Below are positions 15,544 to 25,200 of a stretch of DNA of 44,302 nt, one piece after another. A program made the translations under genes and the position numbers. How positions within the stretch are numbered: position 1 is the stretch's first letter; each line of letters begins with the position of its first letter. A model generated the notes under the pieces. That model was not told where the DNA came from, did not search any database, and saw nothing but the letters and a program-made list of their open reading frames with translations. The stretch is from Chloroflexota bacterium (GTDB lineage Bacteria; Chloroflexota; Anaerolineae; Promineifilales; Promineifilaceae): the NCBI GenBank assembly GCA_024277135.1, contig JAJRVV010000042.1:1-44302 (forward strand). The letters run 5' to 3'.

Positions 15544-16359
15544 TCAATCTTGGGCATAAACCGCGATCACGGCGGGAACGGCCGTCATCGCCTGCACCCC
15601 CTGGTTATCCGCCCACAACAAGCCGGAAGATGTGCCCCCGTCCAGATTGAGGGCGATCTCCAAATTGAGATCGGAGTTAGTGAGGAAGAGGCTGAGTTGA
15701 TGCAAGGTAAATTTGCCCCAAGGGGCGACGATAAAGAGAAAACGGCCGTCCCCATCCTGGGCGATGACGGTGCGGCGGGAGGGTTGGCCGTCTTCATCGG
15801 GGAAACCCGGTTTGCCGCCCGGTTTCACCAGCACGGGGAAGGATTGCAGGGCATACTGGAGCGGTTCGGTCGGGTCATACGGCTGTGTCCCCAGCCAGCG
15901 CAGATCCGGCCCCTCCGCCGTAATCGCCAGCATCCCGGCAAACTCGCCATAGCTGACGCCCGACGCCTGCCCATCCACTACCATCAAGCCAGTGGCCGCC
16001 CATTCCTTCGTGAAAAAGGCGCCGTTAACCACAAAAAGCGCCCCCGTCTCTGCCAGCCACTCCGACAATGTTTGCGGCTGGCCGGGACGGTAAGCGATGG
16101 TCATCCGATATGCCGTGGGGTCGAGTCGGAGGATGTATAGCGTTTCCCACAAGCCGCCATCGGCGTTGCTCAAGTTGATTGTGCGCTGTTCCAATCCGGG
16201 ATAACGGGTTTGCCAGCCGGTGTCGGGGTTGAGGGTGGGCGCGGGCACGGCCGTCGGCGGCACAGTGATGGTGGGTAAAGGGGTCGGCGTGGCGGGGACG
16301 GCCGTCTGGCAAGCGACCAGTAACCAGGACAAAATCGTGAGCAACGTTTTTGGCGTCAT
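15544..16359 (-). CDS. DUF2233 / phosphodiester glycosidase (NAGPA-like) family lipoprotein
   Basis: 271 residues. The N-terminus is a lipoprotein signal (LLTILSWLLVACQ, lipobox LVAC at about 14-17) followed by a Pro/Thr-rich spacer to about residue 45. The rest matches the NAGPA family: TLYILRLDPTAYRMTI, FVVNGAFFTKEW, GLMVVDGQ, RRTVIAQDGDGRFLFIV and the C-terminal LNLDGGTSSGL that carries conserved Asp/Gly residues. Family members cleave phosphodiester-linked sugars or act on cell-envelope glycans; the substrate here is unknown. It starts by an ATGA overlap with the stop of the DUF2344 gene, so the two are translationally coupled. Confidence 0.88.
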   Translation of the reverse strand: MTPKTLLTILSWLLVACQTAVPATPTPLPTITVPPTAVPAPTLNPDTGWQTRYPGLEQRTINLSNADGGLWETLYILRLDPTAYRMTIAYRPGQPQTLSEWLAETGALFVVNGAFFTKEWAATGLMVVDGQASGVSYGEFAGMLAITAEGPDLRWLGTQPYDPTEPLQYALQSFPVLVKPGGKPGFPDEDGQPSRRTVIAQDGDGRFLFIVAPWGKFTLHQLSLFLTNSDLNLEIALNLDGGTSSGLLWADNQGVQAMTAVPAVIAVYAQD

Positions 16360-17006
16360 AACGGCTTCAACGTCAACTGCTGTCGGTGGATGCGGGCGGC
16401 CAATGGATCAATGCCCAGGGCGTGGAGCGTTTCGTCGGGACGGCCGGTGCGTTCCATCTCCTGGCGCAGCCTCATCGTCAATTGTCCCCCGGTTTCATCC
16501 AGGGTGATGTCGAGGATCAACGGCCGTAAATCATATTCTTTCCGTTTACGCCCCCGCTGCCGCACCTGCAGCCACGTTTTGGCCGCCAGCAGTTCCGCCA
16601 CCCGCGCCGCCAAATCCGGCGGCGGCGGGTCTAACAGCGTCACCCGGTATACGGAAACGGCCGTGCGCGTTTGCAGCGCCGGTTCGGACAACGGCACAGC
16701 TTCTACCTGAAGGATTTCGATGCCTGGCGGCATTTTTTCGGCCAATTGGCGCTGGACTTTAGATGGGACCCGTTCCTCAGTCAGCCAGATGTCGGTCAAT
16801 TCACACTCGCTGGTGACGCCCAGAGAGAGCGCCGCTGCCACCTGCATGCGCGGCCGTCGGTTGAACCCCTGCGTGTACGACATGGGGATGCGCGCCCGAT
16901 TCAGCGCCCGCTCTAACGCCCGCGCCAAATCCAAATGGCCGATGAAGCGCGTCCAGCCCGTTTTGCTGAAGGTCAGCCGCAGTCGTTGTTCGTAGTTTCG
17001 TTCCAT
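16356..17006 (-). CDS. DUF2344 / TIGR03936 radical-SAM-linked protein
   Basis: 216 residues from ATG 17006. An earlier in-frame start at 17051 has no visible ribosome-binding site. The motifs RLRLTFSKTGWTRFIGHLDL, RALNRARIPMSYTQGFNRRPRM and AAALSLGVTSECELTDIWL are those of TIGR03936, a protein usually encoded beside or fused to a B12-binding radical SAM protein (TIGR03960) and an RNase E/G gene. Its role is unknown, though the usual neighbours hint at RNA modification or processing. Neither usual partner is in the window. It overlaps the DUF2233 lipoprotein by 4 bp (ATGA). Confidence 0.88.
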   Translation of the reverse strand: MERNYEQRLRLTFSKTGWTRFIGHLDLARALERALNRARIPMSYTQGFNRRPRMQVAAALSLGVTSECELTDIWLTEERVPSKVQRQLAEKMPPGIEILQVEAVPLSEPALQTRTAVSVYRVTLLDPPPPDLAARVAELLAAKTWLQVRQRGRKRKEYDLRPLILDITLDETGGQLTMRLRQEMERTGRPDETLHALGIDPLAARIHRQQLTLKPL

Positions 17007-17084
17007 AAATTCATCCCAGAAGTGTGACGCACTTGGGAAAGTGCGTCGCACCTAATGTGGACGATCATAGCTTGTTAAGGCACA

Positions 17085-17921
17085 ATGGCAACCATGTCTT
17101 ATCAACCACTCGACCCGGAATTGACGACGGCCGTACTCCACCACCTCGCCGTCACCCCCAGCCAACCTGATTTGTGCTTGCTGGATCAATTGGTGGCTGC
17201 CTACACGCGCACCGTCCCCTGGGAAAGCGCGTTTCGTATCGTCAAGAAGGCAGGCACGGCCGTGTTAGCCGACTGTCCTCGCTGGCCGGAAGAGTTTTGG
17301 CGGGACAACTTACAGCGCGGCGGCGGCGGCACCTGCTTCGAGAGCAACTACGCCTTTTTCCGGCTGCTGCTGGCGCTGGGTTTTGATGGGTATCTCACCA
17401 TCAACGACATGGGCGATTCGATTGGCTGTCACACCGCCATCATCGTCTGGCTGGATGGGCAAAAATGGCTGGCAGATGTTGGCCTGCCTCTGTTTGCACC
17501 GCTGCCAGTCAGTTCTCGCGCCGTCACCCACCGGGCCAGCCCCTTCATCCGCTACACGGTGCGCCCCGATGGGCCGGGCCGCTTCCAGATTAAGCAGCGT
17601 CCCCATCGCTATGAGGTGGCGTTCATGCTGATTGACCGGCCGGTGGCGGAAGCGGATTACCGGGCGGCGGCAACGGCTGATTATGACCAGGACGGCCTAT
17701 TTTTGGATGCGGTGATCGTGAACAAGGTGGTGGATGGTTTGCCCTGGCGCTTTAACGGCCGTGATCATCCCCCCATGATAAACAGTTTCAGCAACGGCCA
17801 GCGGATGGATGTCCCTATTACCGGCGATCCGGCGACGGCCGTGGCCCGCCATTTCGGCATGGATGAAAGCATCCTCCGCGCCGCCTTTGCCGCTACGGCG
17901 TCACCGTCCCCACCGCCCTGA
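17085..17921 (+). CDS. nat: Arylamine N-acetyltransferase
   Basis: 278 residues, typical for the family. The Cys-His-Asp triad is visible: Cys84 in GGGGTCFESNYAFF, His116 in SIGCHTAIIVWL and Asp131 in KWLADVGLP. The N-terminal helical part contains VPWESAFR, which is diagnostic for NAT. The enzyme transfers an acetyl or other acyl group from CoA to arylamines or hydrazines in the cytoplasm. No strong ribosome-binding site precedes ATG 17085; ATG 17094 is a second possible start. The C-terminal 29 bp overlap the convergent membrane-protein gene. Confidence 0.93.
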   Translation: MATMSYQPLDPELTTAVLHHLAVTPSQPDLCLLDQLVAAYTRTVPWESAFRIVKKAGTAVLADCPRWPEEFWRDNLQRGGGGTCFESNYAFFRLLLALGFDGYLTINDMGDSIGCHTAIIVWLDGQKWLADVGLPLFAPLPVSSRAVTHRASPFIRYTVRPDGPGRFQIKQRPHRYEVAFMLIDRPVAEADYRAAATADYDQDGLFLDAVIVNKVVDGLPWRFNGRDHPPMINSFSNGQRMDVPITGDPATAVARHFGMDESILRAAFAATASPSPPP

Positions 17922-18276
17922 GCGCGATGCCGAACAAGAACAACGTGGCCAGCCCCAATACCCATTGGCCCCGATTGGAATCATCCCCCCGCAGCCAGAC
18001 CAGGTAGACGAAGGGCAAAAAGACCAGGGCAAACGCGCCATAGAGAATATGCATGAACGGCCGTGCCACCACCGGCAGCAGACCGCCGATCCACAAAATC
18101 CCCCCCAGCAAGCCTTGCACAATATACAACCCCTGGCCAATCACCAACGCGCCCAAATAACTGCCATCCACCCCCTGCTGGCGGATGGCCCGGAACACTC
18201 CCCATACACCCAGCACCAAAAAAAACAGCCAGATAGTGTTCGACAAAAGCGAATGTATCGTCGTTACTGCATCCAT
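17893..18276 (-). CDS. Small integral membrane protein, four predicted helices
   Basis: 127 residues. Four hydrophobic segments are visible: about 10-28 (SNTIWLFFLVLGVWGVF), about 42-64 (GALVIGQGLYIVQGLLGGIL), about 72-94 (MHILYGAFALVFLPFVYLVW) and about 103-122 (GQWVLGLATLFLFGIAL). Short charged loops lie between them (RAIRQQGVDG, RGDDSNRG). No family was recognised with certainty. Histidine and glycine placement in RPFMHILYGAF is reminiscent of small cytochrome-like membrane proteins, but no haem motif is convincing. The stop lies inside the nat gene on the other strand (29-bp convergent overlap). A heptamer array follows the start region at 18295. Confidence 0.7.
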   Translation of the reverse strand: MDAVTTIHSLLSNTIWLFFLVLGVWGVFRAIRQQGVDGSYLGALVIGQGLYIVQGLLGGILWIGGLLPVVARPFMHILYGAFALVFLPFVYLVWLRGDDSNRGQWVLGLATLFLFGIALRAVGTVTP

Positions 18277-18294
18277 TCAGATTCCTCACTCATC

Positions 18295-18323
18295 TCATTA
18301 CTCATTGTTTCATTATTCATTCT
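18295..18323. repeat. Tandem heptamer array, TCATTAY family
   Basis: Heptamers TCATTAC, TCATTGT, TCATTAT and TCATTCT, with a single extra T between the second and third. It lies just upstream of the small membrane-protein gene. Confidence 0.8.
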
Positions 18324-18386
18324 TCACCGCCGCCGAGTGTAGCCAGCCGATCAATGGCTGTCAATGTCCCCCTGCTTTTTTTAGGG

Positions 18387-18415
18387 AGACCTGGTTTTAA
18401 AAACCTGGCAGGTCT
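18387..18415. repeat. Dispersed palindrome, AGACCTG/CAGGTCT family, copy 1
   Basis: AGACCTGGTTTT faces AAAACCTGG-CAGGTCT as an imperfect inverted repeat. A related, perfect version is at 37928-37960. It lies in the 268-bp non-coding stretch 18277-18544, which otherwise holds the heptamer array and a candidate promoter. Confidence 0.75.
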
Positions 18416-18472
18416 TTGCCGTGATTTGTTGAGACGTTACTTTTTTCACATATCCAACCGGACAAAACCGGG

Positions 18473-18478
18473 TATAAT
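18473..18478 (+). promoter_or_regulatory. Candidate -10 element for the LPEAG-tailed protein gene
   Basis: A perfect TATAAT lies 67 bp upstream of ATG 18545, in a locally A/T-rich stretch. No good -35 is seen at 16-18 bp (TATCCA at 16 bp is poor), so the promoter is tentative. Confidence 0.4.
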
Positions 18479-18544
18479 GGTGAAAGATAAAATCATTATG
18501 TCATTTTCCGTTGACTGCCAGAGAAGTTTTAAGGAAGGTAACGT

Positions 18545-19207
18545 ATGTCAACAAAAGTGAAAGTTAGTCTCCTCTTCGCTGTCATTTTGGTTCTGTTTGT
18601 GGCCGGCGCGGCCCAGGCCCAAACCCCGCGTCCGACGCCGACGACCGTGCCTTCGCCCACGCCCACGCCAAATCTTCCTCCCACCAACACGCCAATTCCC
18701 AGCCCAACCCCCAACACGCCGCCAGTTAACGCCAGCGGCAACCAGGCCAACGGGTTTATCTCTGGGGCGGTTTACCAGGATGTGAATGGAGATGGTCAAT
18801 GTATTGGCACGGGTATTGCCGGCGAGAACCCCATCGGCGGCATCAATGTGGAATTTGTTACTGAATATGATCCCACGCCCATCATCTTATATTCAGCTGA
18901 TGACGGCAATTATGGTCTGGCCGCCGCCGGTTTTGCCGATTGGAGCGTGTCGGCCAAGCCGGACGCCGGTTGGGTGGTAACCTCGGCTAAAACTGTGAAA
19001 GCGCCGGTTTCGGCGGAGACCCCGGTGATCACAAACGTCAATTTCTGTCTGGCAAAGAGAACGGCCGTACCCGTCATCCTGCCCGAAGCCGGCGGCTCTC
19101 CCTTAGCGGGACAACTGCTGCTATGGGCGTTTTCACTGGGCGCGGGGTTGTTCCTCCTCGGCCTGGGCGCAGCATACAAAGGTAGACGCAGACATCCGAT
19201 ATCTTAA
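18545..19207 (+). CDS. Surface protein with SdrD-B-like domain and LPEAG-type anchoring tail
   Basis: 220 residues, preceded by AAGGAAGG. Order of parts: a signal peptide (KVSLLFAVILVLFVAGAAQAQ); a Pro/Thr-rich stalk (about 29-58); a beta-rich domain with ISGAVYQDVNGDG, GGINVEFV and DDGNYGLAAAG, typical of SdrD B-like or Cna-B-like repeats (about 65-165); and a C-terminal sorting-like tail. The tail has LPEAG at about 179-183, then a hydrophobic helix (LLLWAFSLGAGLFLLGLGA) and a basic end (KGRRRH), the layout of LPXTG proteins with Ala in place of Thr. The protein is probably held on the cell surface; whether a sortase cuts it is not shown. It converges on the giant surface protein gene, the stops 23 bp apart. 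Confidence 0.72.
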   Translation: MSTKVKVSLLFAVILVLFVAGAAQAQTPRPTPTTVPSPTPTPNLPPTNTPIPSPTPNTPPVNASGNQANGFISGAVYQDVNGDGQCIGTGIAGENPIGGINVEFVTEYDPTPIILYSADDGNYGLAAAGFADWSVSAKPDAGWVVTSAKTVKAPVSAETPVITNVNFCLAKRTAVPVILPEAGGSPLAGQLLLWAFSLGAGLFLLGLGAAYKGRRRHPIS

Positions 19208-19222
19208 AGAAATCGGATGTCT
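19190..19222. repeat. Dispersed inverted repeat, AGACATCCGATTTCT family, copy 2
   Basis: AGACATCCGAT (19190-19200) pairs perfectly with ATCGGATGTCT (19212-19222). It spans the gap between two convergent genes and could act as a bidirectional terminator hairpin. The right arm with its flank (AAGAAATCGGATGTCT) is identical to the one at 15528-15543. Confidence 0.8.
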
Positions 19223-19229
19223 ATGATGA

Positions 19230-22200
19230 CTATCGTTCCGGCGTTGGCGTCTGGCGCGGCTCGTCCGTTGCTGGCGGCCGGGCCGGGTTGTCCTCGTTGA
19301 ACAAACCGGTCGCGTTCAAATTCACCGGGCCAAACGTGTTATTCCCTTCCGCCGGACATTCGTTCACCGTACTATCTGTGTCCACCTGGGCATAAAGCTG
19401 GTGTGACCCGCTGCTGAAAACATACGAACCGCTAAAGGTCACGCTGGCCCCGGCCGACAGGTCAGCCCCCTGCACCCCCCAGGACAAATCCCCGATCAAC
19501 AACGGCGCCGGAACCCGATCCACATAGAAATCGAGATAGAAGTTGTTGCCTAACGGCACGTCGGTTGATCCCTGATTCTTGATGGTGACGAACACCGTCG
19601 CCGCTTGCCCGCCCGCCGGCGGGTTGGGATTGACGGTGATAGCCGTCACCACCAGATCAATGCCGGAAGCAGCGCCGCACGGGGTGGCGGTGGCAGTGGG
19701 CGTGGCCGTGCCGGTGGCGGTGGCGGTCGGCGTCGGCGGCAGCGTGCCGGTGGGGGTGCTGGTGGGCGTGTTCGTCGGCGTGCCAGTGGGCGTGTTGGTC
19801 GGCGTCGGCGTGGGCGTGAAGGTGGGGCCGCCCGGCGTGGCAGTGGCCGTCGGCGTGGGTGTGGGCGTCGGCGGTGTACTTTGGAAATTGTTCAGGATGA
19901 TTGGCAAGTAGACATAGGCGGGGCCAGGCGGCGTGGTCACGCTGGTGCTGTCGGCAGCCGAATCGGTGACGCTGTTGTCGCTGACGGCCGTCGCCATCAC
20001 CGTCGTCACATCTACTGTAGGGCTGCTGGCCCCGGCCGGGATATTGACCGTCACTGTGAGCACGGCCGTCTCCCCCGGATTCAGCGTCACTTGCAGCGGC
20101 GAAACAGACACCGACCAGCTTTGGTCAGACGAAACCGTCAGGTTAAAACTGTCCGTCACTGTGCCCGTGTTGGTGACGGTGTGCTGGTACAGCGCCTGGC
20201 TGCCCGCCGCACCTGAACCGGCGTTATCCGGGCCAATCGCCACCGCCGTTTGCGGCGGCGTCCCGGCTGTGGTGGTATCAGTCGCCGCATCGAAAATAGT
20301 CGGGTCGGATACCAATGAAGCGGAGAGAATCGTCACATCCTGACTGCCAGGGGATGCGCCTGCCGGAATCGTCACCGCCAGCGTGATGGTGGTGGAAGAG
20401 CGAGCGGGCACATTGACCGGGCCAGGCGAAAACGTGACCGGCCAACTGCCGATGGCGCTGATGTTGAAGTCGCCAGCCACATTGCCGGTGTTGGTCAAAA
20501 TGTGGGTGTAAACGACCGTTTGGCCGGGCAGCGCCGTTTGCGCCGCTGTCTGTGGCGACAAGGCTACGCCGGGCACGTTGATGACGGTGATGGTGTTGAC
20601 GGCCGTCGCCCACAGCCCGCTGCTCGATGTCGCCGTCAACGTCGTCGTCTGTGTGAACCCCACCGTCGCCAGCGGCACATCCACCGTCACCGTCACCGTG
20701 CCGGTGGTGAAGGCGGCCAGCGTCAACGCCGGCACATTGGTAGAAACCGTCCACGGTTCGCTGGAAGCGGCGCTGAAGGTGAAGGTGTCCCGCGCGTTCG
20801 CCAGATTGGTGACCACATGGGTGAACGTCACCTGCACCCCATCCGGCACATTTTGCGCGCCGCCGGGGGATAGTTCGAGTCCGTAGACGGCCGTCACCGT
20901 GGTCGCATTCAATAACTGATCGCTCACCGCCCGGTCTGTGGACTCCGCCTCAATCGTCAGCGAATGGAGCGTATCGCTCAACGTCCCCGCCGGAATGGCG
21001 ACCGTCACCGTAAACGGCATCGTCTGGCCCGGCAGCAACAGTGGCGTTGTGGCCGGCGTAATCGTCACCGGCCAGCCGGATGGCGCGGCCGAAGCGACGC
21101 TGATGTTGTACCGGTTTGGCCCATCGCCGGTGTTGGTCAGCGTGTGCGTGTAAGTCAGCACATCGCCGGGCGCGCCGGACTGCGCGCCGGACAGGCCAAT
21201 GACCACCCCCGGCGTTTGGGTGACGGTGGTGACGTGAGTGGTCGTGATCATCAAGCCGGAATTGGCGGTGACGGTGATGAGGCTGGTATTGACATAACCG
21301 GGCAAGCCGCCGGTGAGAGTGAGGGTGACGACGGCCGTCTGCCCCGGATTGAGGTTGTTGATTTGCGTCGGCGTAAAGGTCATCGGCCAGGGCGCGGCCG
21401 TCGGAACCAGTTGGTTGGTCACGGTAAGCGCGTAGCTGTCCACAAAATCACCCGTGTTTTTCAGCGTGTGCGTGTACACAATCGTCTGCCCCGAATTGAC
21501 AAAGGCGTTGGTGATATTGCTGGTAAAGGTGAGGCCGGGGATTTGAGTGTACTCATCGGCGCCAATGTCCACCGCCACCCCTTGCCGCCGCGCTTCCAGG
21601 GTGATGTCCTGGTCATTCAGGTGGGTGATGCCGGATGTGCCCACATCAATCGCCGGCGAGGTGGGGTCGAGCAGGTACAGACTGCCCTGGAAGTTGGGGT
21701 CAACGTTCAGGCTGTTGCCCCCTTTGCTACCGCCGCTCAGATCGGAACTGTTGCCGAAGTAGAGGTTGTAGTTGTTGGTGAGGGTGACGGTATTGCTGAT
21801 GAACACCGCGCCGCCGGCCGTTCCCTGGTTTTGGGAGAAGATGTTATTGAGCAGGATGACGTCGCCGGAGGCCAGGTAAAGGGCGCCGCCGTTACCGCTG
21901 CGGCTGGCCGTTGTGCGCAGGCTGGACACTTCATTGGCCCGGTTGAAGACGAATGAGTTATTTTCCAACACGGCCGTGCCCCCCGCAATGTACATGCCAG
22001 CCCCTTCACCCAAATCGGACAAAGTGAGCGGATCGTTGTTGTTGTCGGCAACGGCCGTGCTGTACACATCCAAATCACCGCCAGCGTGATACAGACCGCC
22101 GCCAAAGTTGGCTCCATTCTGTCGCAGCCACACCCCGGCCAGCGTCAGGTTAGCCCCGGCGTTGTAAATGCCGCCGCCATAATCCTCGATGCTGGTTCCG

Positions 22201-25200
22201 GTTTTGTCATCGGCACGGCCGTTTTGCACAAATAGATTTGCAACTGTCACCGTCACCCCCGGCGTCACATAAATCACGCGATGCGCCAACTGCCCATCCA
22301 GGTAAACGGCGTTGGTGATGGGCTGCTGACTGGAAAACAGGTCGGCGGCGTCATAACCGCCGCGAATCGTCACCGATTTATCCACGAAGATATTTTGCGT
22401 CAACAAGTCCGCGCCCACCGTTTGCGTGATGGTTTGGGTGTACGTGCCCGCCGCAATCAGGATAGCGTCCCCGTCCACCGCCTGATCCACCGCCTGCTGC
22501 ACGCTGGCGCACGGGTTTTGCGGATCGGTGCAGTTCGATTGGTCGCTGCCGCCACTCACCGACACGTACCGCGTGCCAGGCACGGCCAGAATGGTGATGC
22601 TGTCCGTGCCATTGTCGAAACTGGCGTCGTCGTTCATATCAATGCCGATGACGGATGGCGTGGCCACGCCGCCGGCGGGCGCGTCATCGAGGATGGTCAC
22701 TTTAAGCGTGACGGTGATGAATTCCTGCGGCTGCAACGTCACCACCGGATTGATGATGCTATCCTGATCATCCACCAAAACGGCCGTGGCATACCCTTGC
22801 GCGCCAGGATTGGAAGTGATGCGGAAAGTGCCTTCTTCGTTGCCCACATTGGTGGCGGTGTGCTCCAGATAAAGCACCTCGCCGGGCACGGCGGTTAGAT
22901 TACCCCGATCAGGGGTGACACGAATGCCGCTAACGATGCCAACGGCGGTGTTGTACTCGCCAGTGAAGGTGCGGGAGGGCATGGAGGCGGATTCACACAA
23001 GACGTTGACTCGATCTACCCCGGAGACGGCCGTCGTCGGAATCGTCACCGTCAACGTCCGGGTGATGAAATCCCGGTAAGCGACGATATCCGTCAGGCCA
23101 TCTCTTTCCAGCGCAGCCCAGCCATTCCCCGGATTAGACAGGGTAACGGTGATGGTGTCGGTGTAACCATTGGAGTACAACGGCGGCGGGTTCGAGCGGT
23201 AGTTGGGGTAGCCGACGTTGTGGATGAAGACGGTATACGTGATCGTTTGCCCCGGAATCGCCGTTTTGTCCTGCGGCGATGGCGCTACCTCGCAGCCAAA
23301 ATCTTTGAAATACTCATCCGCGCCAATGTCTGAACCCCAGCCCCAAATGCCGGTGTGCTGCGTGTTGCCGTCGGGACGTGGCTGCACATTGGCGTCAAAA
23401 TCAATGTACGGGTCATTACCCGTATTCAGCAGAGCGGGATCAGCCATGTCAATGTTGGGCGAATCAATCCGCAGGCTGAAGAGGCCCGGAATTTTCGGGT
23501 CCAACGAGATGGAGTTGGCGCCAATGCCCACATTGCTGTCACTGGGAAAGTTGTCGTAGAAGTTGTTGTAGTCTACCGCGCCGCCCGACGTGGTGTGCAG
23601 CCCGCCGCCGCCGCTGGCAGCGGTGTTGGTGTACACCACGCTGCTGTTGAGGATGAAGGAACTACCGCTGTTATACACCGCGCCGCCGAAAGCCGAGGCG
23701 AAGTTGGAGTTGAAGGTGTTGTGCCACAGCGAAGCATCGGCCGCGTTGTAAACCCCGCCGCCGTTATTGAATGCCAGGTTGTTGTAATAAACCACGTTGA
23801 TCAACCGGCTGCTGCCGGCGTTGTACACGCCGGCCCCATTCACAGCGATGTTGTCATCAATCAGGTGATTGCGGATTTCCAGTTGGGCGCTGTTGGCCAC
23901 GTACAATCCTGCGCCATTGTTTTGGGCGGTATTGCCGTCAAACACCCAATAAATCACCAACGGGATGCCGTTGATGATGTCCACGATTTCGCGCATAACC
24001 CGACAGTCGCCGTTACCCGCGCCGGTGATGTCGGCATTGGACAGGGGGCCGCCGTAATAGCCGGCGCCGTTGACGGCCGCATTCTGACAAATCGGGTTGA
24101 TGTTGACAAACACCGAACTGTCCCCCGGCACATACAAACCGCCGCCGTTGTCCTGGCCAGGGTCGGTGGCGGTGGCGTCGCCGTTGACAAAGGCAATTTG
24201 CGCAAACGACGGGTTGGCGCCGGCAGCCACCACGATCACCCGCCCTTTACCTTCAGCATCAAACAAACTGCTCACCGCGTTGATGAACGGGTTGTAGAAG
24301 TCGCCAGGGTCAGAGAAATCGGTGGGCAGCAGCGAGCCGGTGAAGTTCAAATCTTGGGTAATGTAGCCTGCTTGCAGCGTGCCGTTACGCAATTCCACGC
24401 CCCGGCAAGCGCCCCGCGCCACATCCACATCCATGATGCTGTTGGCTTCGGCGTAATCAATCGCCTCTTGCAGCACGCCAAACCGCTCTGCGCCCACGCG
24501 AATGATGCAGTTGTTCACCTCATCCGCGCCCATGTCAGGGCCGCCGCTGGTGGGGCGAATATCCCCATCAAAGTCATGGGTCAGGGTGATGGCAGGCGTG
24601 CTTAATCCCACATCCACCCCGGCCGAGCCATCTTCTAGGTGGAAATCATCTTCCGCCGGGTCTTGGTAGGTGGGCGTGGCCGAGATGGTGTCCGGGCCGG
24701 GCGCGTAGCCCACATTGTTCAGGCTGCTGTTGTTGACCACGTTGTTGTAACCAATGGCAGGCGTCCCGGCGTCAATGTGGATGCCGGTGCCGGAGTTGCT
24801 GTCTACCAAGTTGTTATAAATGCTGGGGGCCGCGCCCACACTGTAGAGGCCGCCGCCACGGCCGTCAAAGGCGCCGTTGATGATGAAGCTGTTGTGCCAG
24901 ATGCGGGCCGAATCGTGGGCGTTGTACAGACCGCCGCCCCAGACGGTGGCGGAGTTACGATAGAGAAAGTTGTTCCAGAAGTCTACTGTGCCATCGTTTG
25001 CCAGATAAGCGCCGCCGCCATTGACGGCGCGGCCGTCGCGCATTTCGTTGCCATCCACCACCAATTGACCGTCCTGGTGATAAAGCGCGCCCCCTTTGTT
25101 GGAAGCGATGTTCCCCTGGAACTCATTGCCGGAGACCAGCGCCTGGAAGCCGGGGGAGTTGTTGTAGAAGCCGCCGCCGGAAACGGCCGTGTTCGTCAAG

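Noticed and set aside
15434-15547. N-terminal extension of folC to 15547
   Set aside because: It overlaps the end of the upstream gene and a dispersed inverted repeat and is unlike any FolC N-terminus.
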